DNA of 10,796 bases, from positions 1 through 10,796 of the forward strand of contig JBDIAR010000122.1 in assembly GCA_039812545.1 (NCBI GenBank), written 5' to 3'. The notes below the pieces were generated by a model. That model did not search any database. It was not told the origin of the DNA and saw only the letters and a program-made list of their open reading frames with translations. Positions 6,396-10,796 of the stretch are shown here, in pieces. The DNA is from JBDIAR01 sp039812545 (GTDB lineage Bacteria; Actinomycetota; Actinomycetes; Actinomycetales; Dermatophilaceae). The position numbers and the translations under genes are program-made. The first letter of the stretch is position 1. The number at the start of each line of letters is the position of its first letter.

Positions 6396-6935
6396 ATGTC
6401 AGCCACGTCGACGTCCCGCATCTCCCCAGCCCATCGCCCCCGCCAGTTCGCCGGCCGGCCGGCCGGGTTGGGCGTCGTTCGACCGCTCCTGGTGTCCGAG
6501 GGGTCATCGGCGCTCGCCCCGCATGCCGGACCCGACCGCTCCATCGAGTTGGAGGCCGGCGCCTACGCCGGGTCCGCGCAGGGCCGGCCCGCCCTGCGCC
6601 TGGTTGGCGGGACGGCCGGCTCGCCGGAGACACTGCGGCCGGAGCCGGCGAGATTGCGGGTGACCCGGGCGGGACGGCTCACCATCACCCTCACCGTCGC
6701 CTTCCTCGTCGGGCTCGCCGTGTTGACCGCAACGTCTTCGTTGGCGGCGGGCAGTTCGCCGGCCGTCGCTCGCACCGTCGTCGTTCGTGCGGGACAGACC
6801 CTTTCGGGCATCGCCGCCGTCGAGTTGCCCGACCTGCCCGTCATCCAGGGCGTGGCCCGGATCCAGGTCGCCAACGACCTCAGCACCACGGACATTCACG
6901 CCGGTCAGACCCTCACGATCCCGCGTCAGGGCTGA
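6396..6935 (+). CDS. Membrane-anchored LysM protein, probable SOS cell-division inhibitor
   Basis: The protein has 179 residues. Residues 1-93 are a hydrophilic, probably cytoplasmic region, low in complexity and without a recognised domain. A transmembrane helix follows (about 94-116, ITLTVAFLVGLAVLTA). A short linker leads to a divergent LysM peptidoglycan-binding domain (about 127-176), with VRAGQTLSGIA near its start and IHAGQTLTIP at its end. The start ATG 6396 has GAGAGG six bases upstream; an in-frame ATG at 6294 lies in the promoter and before the SOS box. Position (divergent from lexA, own SOS box, followed by nrdR) and architecture match M. tuberculosis Rv2719c (ChiZ) and, functionally, B. 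subtilis YneA and C. glutamicum DivS, which delay division during SOS. The role is inferred from that context, and no hydrolase domain is visible. Confidence 0.82.
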   Translation: MSATSTSRISPAHRPRQFAGRPAGLGVVRPLLVSEGSSALAPHAGPDRSIELEAGAYAGSAQGRPALRLVGGTAGSPETLRPEPARLRVTRAGRLTITLTVAFLVGLAVLTATSSLAAGSSPAVARTVVVRAGQTLSGIAAVELPDLPVIQGVARIQVANDLSTTDIHAGQTLTIPRQG

Positions 6936-7007
6936 CAGGATCGCTCGCCCGCTCTGACCTGCAGGTATGCCGTCGGGCGGGGCTCCGGTCGAGCCGGCCG
7001 GCGCCGA

Positions 7008-7048
7008 GATTCGGCGTTCGCGACACGCCGAATCGGACATTTTGTCCG
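7008..7048 (+). terminator. Two adjacent hairpins after the LysM gene (terminator or leader element)
   Basis: GATTCGGCGT (7008-7017) pairs perfectly with ACGCCGAATC (7025-7034) around a seven-base loop. Directly after it, CGGACA (7034-7039) pairs with TGTCCG (7043-7048) across a TTT loop. The two stems share base 7034, so they nearly stack. They lie 72 bases after the LysM stop and upstream of the nrdR promoter candidate, so termination of the SOS transcript is the simplest reading. The only T-run sits in the second hairpin, which is atypical. Confidence 0.5.
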
Positions 7049-7057
7049 GCGAATCGC

Positions 7058-7087
7058 TTGTGAGGTGGGGGTCGGCTGTGTTCAAAT
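7058..7087 (+). promoter_or_regulatory. Candidate nrdR-nrdJ promoter
   Basis: TTGTGA (7058-7063) and TCAAAT (7082-7087) are 18 bp apart, each with four of six consensus bases. The predicted start, near 7094, lies inside the first NrdR-box-like site, an arrangement suited to repression. Other pairings are possible in this region. Confidence 0.35.
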
Positions 7088-7135
7088 ACACCACATCTAG
7101 TAGTTACACGGCTGTAAGTTGTCCACATGTAGTCC
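7088..7135. promoter_or_regulatory. Tandem NrdR boxes
   Basis: ACACCACATCTAGTAG (7088-7103) and TGTCCACATGTAGTCC (7120-7135) share CCACAT-N-TAGT and are spaced 32 bp apart, about three helical turns. The first fits the described NrdR consensus acaCwAtATaTwGtgt at most positions. NrdR boxes characteristically occur as pairs about 31-32 bp apart upstream of ribonucleotide reductase genes. Here they would let NrdR repress its own operon with nrdJ. Confidence 0.7.
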
Positions 7136-7210
7136 CCAGGGTTTCCGGTGTTACCCACACCTCATCCCCAGGCCATCCCCACCCTCGTCCACAACCGACC
7201 CTCGTCCACA
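7119..7210 (+). promoter_or_regulatory. Cluster of DnaA-box-like 9-mers upstream of nrdR
   Basis: Six same-orientation 9-mers resemble the DnaA box TTATCCACA or its high-GC form TTGTCCACA: TTGTCCACA (7119), TTACCCACA (7151), TCATCCCCA (7162), CCATCCCCA (7173), TCGTCCACA (7185) and TCGTCCACA (7202). The first is an exact high-GC DnaA box. The third and fourth are degenerate. Starts from 7151 to 7185 are 11, 11 and 12 bp apart, that is, on one face of the helix. The first box overlaps the second NrdR box. There is no replication gene nearby, so a regulatory or DnaA-titrating role is more likely than an origin. Confidence 0.55.
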
Positions 7211-7214
7211 ACCG
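7181..7214 (+). repeat. Perfect 17-bp tandem duplication
   Basis: ACCCTCGTCCACAACCG occurs at 7181-7197 and again immediately at 7198-7214. Each copy carries the DnaA-box-like TCGTCCACA, so the duplication doubled that site. It lies 61 bases before the nrdR start codon. Confidence 0.95.
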
Positions 7215-7275
7215 CCCACCCCGCTCGCGTGCCACTCGCGTTGCTTCGGACCGGGCCCGCTCAGGAGGTGACGCG

Positions 7276-7761
7276 ATGCATTGCCCGTTCTGCCGACACG
7301 GCGACTCCCGGGTCGTCGACTCCCGGGTTACCGAAGACGGCGCAGCCATCCGCCGGCGCCGTCAGTGTCCGGCCTGTAGCCGGCGCTTCACCACGGTGGA
7401 GGCCGCCAGCTTGACGGTCGTGAAGCGTTCGGGAGCGACGGAGCCGTTCAGTAGGGGCAAGGTCGTCAGCGGGGTTCGCAAGGCGTGCCAAGGACGTCCG
7501 GTGACCGAGGACGACCTGGCCAAACTCGCCCAGCGGGTCGAGGACGCGATCCGCGCCCAGGGCAACGCCGAGATCGAGGCCCACGAGGTCGGGATGGCGG
7601 TGCTGGAGCCCCTTCGGGATCTCGACGAGGTGGCATACCTGCGGTTCGCCTCGGTCTACCAGGCCTTCGAGTCACTGGAGGACTTCGAGGGCGCGATCGC
7701 GGTGTTGCGGGCCGAGCGCCCGGCCACCGGGGTCGAACCCTCACCGGCCGCAACCGGCTGA
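7276..7761 (+). CDS. nrdR: Transcriptional repressor NrdR of ribonucleotide reductase genes
   Basis: The protein has 161 residues, the usual NrdR length. The start ATG has a near-perfect SD, AGGAGGTG (7263-7270), five bases away. The N-terminal zinc ribbon is complete: C3/C6 (CPFC) and C31/C34 (CPAC) around DSRVTEDGAAIRRRR. An ATP-cone domain fills about residues 48-138, with VVKRSGATEPFSRGKVVSG near its start and EVAYLRFASVYQAFESLEDF near its end. NrdR senses ATP/dATP through the cone and binds paired NrdR boxes to shut off ribonucleotide reductase genes when dATP is ample. nrdJ follows 66 bases downstream on the same strand and is almost certainly in the same operon. The frame is open upstream to 6967, but that extension crosses the regulatory region and is rejected. 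Confidence 0.97.
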   Translation: MHCPFCRHGDSRVVDSRVTEDGAAIRRRRQCPACSRRFTTVEAASLTVVKRSGATEPFSRGKVVSGVRKACQGRPVTEDDLAKLAQRVEDAIRAQGNAEIEAHEVGMAVLEPLRDLDEVAYLRFASVYQAFESLEDFEGAIAVLRAERPATGVEPSPAATG

Positions 7762-7827
7762 CCCGTCGGACAGCACGATCCCCGACATACGAGCACACGA
7801 CGTAGCAACGCGAGAGGAACCACGAGC

Positions 7828-10796
7828 ATGACGGAGACGGCACGCCGGACAGGCACGAACCGCGGCAAGGGCAAAGGTCTGACGATCGACCGGATCTACA
7901 CCACGGCGGGCGTCCACCCCTACGACGAGGTGACCTGGGAGCGCCGCGACGTCGTCCAGACGAACTGGCGGACCGGGGAGACCATCTTCGAGCAGCGCGG
8001 TGTCGAGTTCCCGGACTTCTGGTCGGTCAACGCGAGCACGATCGTGACGACCAAGTACTTCCGGGGGGCGCTCGGCACGCCGCAGCGCGAGGCGAGCCTG
8101 CGCACCCTGATCGACCGAGTCGTGCTCACCTACACCAAAGCCGGCAAGGAATTCGGTTACTTCGCCACCGACGAGGACGCGACCGTCTTCGAGCACGAGT
8201 TGACGTATGCCTTGTTGCACCAGGTGTTCTCGTTCAACTCGCCGGTGTGGTTCAACGTCGGCACGTCGAGCCCGCAGCAGGTCAGTGCGTGCTTCATCCT
8301 CTCGGTCGACGACTCGATGGACTCGATCCTCAACTGGTACCGCGAGGAGGGGTTCATCTTCAAGGGGGGCTCGGGTGCGGGGCTCAACCTGTCGCGGATC
8401 CGCTCCAGCAAGGAACTGCTGTCCTCGGGCGGGACGGCCAGCGGCCCGGTCAGCTTCATGCGCGGCGCGGACGCATCCGCGGGCACGATCAAGTCCGGTG
8501 GCGCGACCCGCCGGGCCGCCAAGATGGTCGTCTTGGACGTGGACCACCCGGACATCGAGGAGTTCATCGACACCAAGGCCCGCGAGGAGGACAAGATCCG
8601 GGCGTTGCGGGACGCCGGTTTCGACATGGATCTCGGCGGCAAGGACATCGTGTCCGTGCAGTACCAGAACGCTAACAACTCGGTCCGGGTGAGCGATGAG
8701 TTCATGACGGCGGTCGAGAAGGGCACCTCGTTCGGGTTGCGGGGTCGCAAGACCGGCGAGGTCATCGAGACCGTCGACGCGCGCCGCCTGTGGGGCAAGA
8801 TCGCCACGGCCGCGTGGGAGTGCGCCGACCCGGGCGTGCAGTACGACGACACCATCAACGCCTGGCATACAAACCCCGAGTCCGGCCGAATCACGGCGAG
8901 CAACCCGTGCAGCGAGTACATGTCGCTCGACAACTCGTCGTGCAACCTGGCCAGCTTGAACCTGTTGAAGTTCCTGCGCGACGACGACACCTTCGACGCG
9001 GCAACCTTCGCCAAGGTGGTCGAGCTCGTCATCACCGCGATGGACGTCTCGATCTGCTTCGCCGACTTCCCGACCGAGTCGATCGGGGAGACGACCCGCG
9101 ACTACCGGCAGCTCGGCATCGGGTATGCCAACCTCGGCGCCCTGCTCATGGCGACGGGTCACGGGTACGACTCCGACGGCGGGCGGGCGCTGGCGGCATC
9201 GATCACGTCGCTGCTGACCGGGGCGGCCTACCGCCGATCCGCCGAGTTGGCCGGTGTCGTCGGTCCGTATGCCGGGTACGCGCGCAACTCGGCCGCCCAC
9301 CTGAAGGTGATGCGCAAGCACCAGAGCGCCAATGACGCCATCTCGACCCTGGACGTCATGGACCGCGGAATCCACGAGGCGGCGACGACGGCGTGGGCCG
9401 ATGTGGTGGCGCTCGGAGCCAAGAACGGGTTCCGCAATGCTCAGGCCTCCGTGCTCGCACCGACGGGGACCATCGGCTTCATGATGGACTGCGACACCAC
9501 CGGGATCGAGCCGGACTTCTCGCTGGTGAAGTTCAAGAAGCTGGTCGGCGGCGGGTCGATGCAGATCGTCAACCTGACGATCCCGCGGGCGCTGCGCAAG
9601 CTCGGGTATGCCGAGGAGACCATCGAGGCGATCGTCGAGTACATCGCTGACAAGGGTCACGTCATCGACGCGCCGGGGCTGAAGCCCGAGCATTACGAGG
9701 TGTTCGACTGCGCGATGGGCGCGCGGGCGATCTCGCCGATGGGTCACGTGCGGATGATGGCGGCCTGCCAACCGTTCTTGTCCGGGGCCATCTCCAAGAC
9801 CGTCAACCTGCCCGAGACGGCCACCGTCGAGGAGATCGCCGACGTCTACTTCCAGGGCTGGAAGCTCGGCCTGAAGGCGATCGCGATCTACCGGGACAAC
9901 TGCAAGGTCGGTCAACCGCTGTCGGACGCCAAGTCGGACAAGCAGTCCGCTTCGACCGCCGCGGCGCCGGAGCCGACGGTCGAGAAGGTCGTCGAGTACC
10001 GGCCGGTGCGGCGCCGGCTGCCCAAGCGCCGCCCCTCGCAGACGATTTCCTTCGCCGTGGGCGGCGCGGAGGGATACCTCACCGCCAGTTCCTACCCGGA
10101 CGGGGGGCTGGGCGAGATCTTCCTGAAGTTCGGCAAGCAGGGTTCGACGCTGGCCGGTCTGATGGACGCCTTCTCGCTGGCGGTCTCGGTGGCGCTGCAG
10201 TACGGCGTGCCGTTGGAGACCTATGTCGAGAAGTTCACCAACCTGCGCTTCGAGCCGGCCGGCCTGACCGACGACCCGGACGTGCGGATGGCCACGTCGA
10301 TGATCGACTACGTGTTCCGCCGCCTCGCGTTGGACTTCCTCGACTTCGAGACCCGTTCGTTCATGGGGATCTATACCGCGGAGGAGCGTGCCCGGCACCT
10401 GGAGACGGGCTCGTACCTGCCGGCTACCGGCGGTCTGGACGAGGACATCGAGGAGGAGCTGGAGACGCTCTCGCAGTCGGCTCTGACCCACAACGTCAAG
10501 GCCCCCGAGCCCAAGCCGATCCGACCCGCCGACGGGCCGGCCGCCGACCGTGATGCATCGGGCGCGTCGTCCACATCGTCACCCGGCGGGCGTGCGGAGC
10601 ACAAGTCGGAGGTCAACTTCGGTGCCGGTGCCGCCTCGGCCCGCGAGGTCGACATCACCATCCACTCGTCCCAGGAGTTGATGGAACGTCTGCAGGGCAA
10701 GGCGGCCGACGCCCCGATGTGTCTGACCTGCGGCACCAAGATGCGTCCGGCCGGCTCCTGCTACGTCTGCGAGGGCTGCGGCAGCACCAGCGGCTG
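7828..10796 (+). CDS. nrdJ: Class II (adenosylcobalamin-dependent) ribonucleotide reductase, 3' end cut
   Basis: The frame is open from ATG 7828 (SD AGAGGA eight bases upstream) to the window edge, giving 989 residues that end ...CEGCGSTSG plus two bases; relatives end a few residues later. The enzyme makes deoxyribonucleotides using a radical generated from coenzyme B12, so it works with or without oxygen. Active-site residues match the T. maritima NrdJ pattern: C155 (partner cysteine), then N359, C361 (thiyl), E363 and C372 in NPCSEYMSLDNSSCN, with the same 11-residue spacing between C361 and C372. PTGTIGF (545-551) is the conserved phosphate-binding loop. A Pro/Ala-rich linker (about 890-925) precedes the C-terminal cysteine cluster C965, C968, C978, C981 and C984, which shuttles reducing equivalents or binds zinc. 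No N-terminal ATP cone is visible. The gene follows nrdR in one operon. Confidence 0.97.
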   Translation, partial: MTETARRTGTNRGKGKGLTIDRIYTTAGVHPYDEVTWERRDVVQTNWRTGETIFEQRGVEFPDFWSVNASTIVTTKYFRGALGTPQREASLRTLIDRVVLTYTKAGKEFGYFATDEDATVFEHELTYALLHQVFSFNSPVWFNVGTSSPQQVSACFILSVDDSMDSILNWYREEGFIFKGGSGAGLNLSRIRSSKELLSSGGTASGPVSFMRGADASAGTIKSGGATRRAAKMVVLDVDHPDIEEFIDTKAREEDKIRALRDAGFDMDLGGKDIVSVQYQNANNSVRVSDEFMTAVEKGTSFGLRGRKTGEVIETVDARRLWGKIATAAWECADPGVQYDDTINAWHTNPESGRITASNPCSEYMSLDNSSCNLASLNLLKFLRDDDTFDAATFAKVVELVITAMDVSICFADFPTESIGETTRDYRQLGIGYANLGALLMATGHGYDSDGGRALAASITSLLTGAAYRRSAELAGVVGPYAGYARNSAAHLKVMRKHQSANDAISTLDVMDRGIHEAATTAWADVVALGAKNGFRNAQASVLAPTGTIGFMMDCDTTGIEPDFSLVKFKKLVGGGSMQIVNLTIPRALRKLGYAEETIEAIVEYIADKGHVIDAPGLKPEHYEVFDCAMGARAISPMGHVRMMAACQPFLSGAISKTVNLPETATVEEIADVYFQGWKLGLKAIAIYRDNCKVGQPLSDAKSDKQSASTAAAPEPTVEKVVEYRPVRRRLPKRRPSQTISFAVGGAEGYLTASSYPDGGLGEIFLKFGKQGSTLAGLMDAFSLAVSVALQYGVPLETYVEKFTNLRFEPAGLTDDPDVRMATSMIDYVFRRLALDFLDFETRSFMGIYTAEERARHLETGSYLPATGGLDEDIEEELETLSQSALTHNVKAPEPKPIRPADGPAADRDASGASSTSSPGGRAEHKSEVNFGAGAASAREVDITIHSSQELMERLQGKAADAPMCLTCGTKMRPAGSCYVCEGCGSTSG

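Larger units (their letters stand above)
1547..9612. repeat. Dispersed heptamer GTATGCC / GGCATAC, 12 copies
   Basis: GTATGCC occurs at 2705, 5144, 6389, 6965, 8205, 9123, 9267 and 9606. GGCATAC occurs at 1547, 4517, 7632 and 8864. Every TATGCC or GGCATA hexamer I found extends to the full heptamer. If base composition is about 70% GC, roughly one copy would be expected by chance in this length; that is my hand estimate. Copies fall in comEC, the sirtuin gene, lexA, nrdR and nrdJ in more than one codon phase. Two are noncoding, one of them filling the SD-to-ATG spacer of the LysM gene. The function is unknown. Confidence 0.7.

Noticed and set aside
7119..7214. Chromosomal or plasmid replication origin
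   Set aside because: There are DnaA-like boxes, but no dnaA, dnaN or rep gene and no AT-rich unwinding region, and the site sits in front of nrdR.
7181..7214. CRISPR array
   Set aside because: The two 17-bp copies are directly adjacent with no spacer, and there are no cas genes.
6967..7275. Upstream extension of nrdR
   Set aside because: NrdR begins with its zinc ribbon at ATG 7276 behind a near-perfect SD. The extension covers the NrdR and DnaA sites.
6936..7275. Cobalamin riboswitch ahead of the B12-dependent reductase operon
   Set aside because: I looked for the conserved B12-box and GCCACTG-type elements. Only an isolated GCCACTC near 7229 is present, with no supporting fold.
7741..10491. 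A 916-codon open frame on the minus strand
   Set aside because: It is the antisense shadow of nrdJ. High-GC codon bias removes stops from this frame, its translation has no recognisable domain, and the plus-strand frame has complete NrdJ active-site motifs.

Overview
The window comes from a high-GC Gram-positive bacterium. G/C dominates third codon positions, starts are ATG, GTG or TTG behind purine-rich Shine-Dalgarno (SD) sequences, and the order lexA <-> LysM gene - nrdR - nrdJ is an actinobacterial arrangement, comparable to lexA / Rv2719c / nrdR in Mycobacterium tuberculosis. A member of the Micrococcales is plausible, but the genus cannot be read from this sequence. I see no tRNA, rRNA, insertion sequence, phage gene or CRISPR array.

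Layout. (1) 1-2918, plus strand: the 3' part of comEA (SLBB and helix-hairpin-helix DNA-binding protein) overlaps comEC (DNA-uptake channel with a metallo-beta-lactamase-like domain). (2) 3014-5015: a LysR-type regulator (minus) diverges from a SIRT4-like class II sirtuin (plus). They share a short AT-rich intergenic region with inverted repeats and promoter elements. (3) 5025-5063: a perfect 15-bp hairpin separates the convergent sirtuin and lexA genes. (4) 5078-6935: lexA (minus) carries an unusually long Lys/Ala/Thr-rich N-terminal tail and diverges from a small membrane-anchored LysM protein, probably the SOS cell-division inhibitor. Two SOS boxes lie between them, one at each promoter. 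(5) 6936-7275: a 340-bp regulatory region with two hairpins, a tandem pair of NrdR-box-like sites 32 bp apart and a same-orientation run of DnaA-box-like 9-mers. (6) 7276-10796: nrdR, then nrdJ, the B12-dependent class II ribonucleotide reductase, which runs off the right edge only a few codons from its end.

How it fits together. The right half links DNA damage (LexA), division arrest (LysM protein) and dNTP supply (NrdR/NrdJ). The sequence upstream of nrdR suggests joint control by dNTP/ATP status through NrdR and by replication initiation status through DnaA. The left half is DNA-uptake machinery plus an apparently unrelated NAD-dependent deacylase module with its own regulator.

The least expected signal is a dispersed heptamer, GTATGCC/GGCATAC. 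I find it 12 times, in six genes and two noncoding stretches, in different reading frames and on both strands. It often forces codons that look rare here (TAT, GCA). I know of no named element with this sequence.
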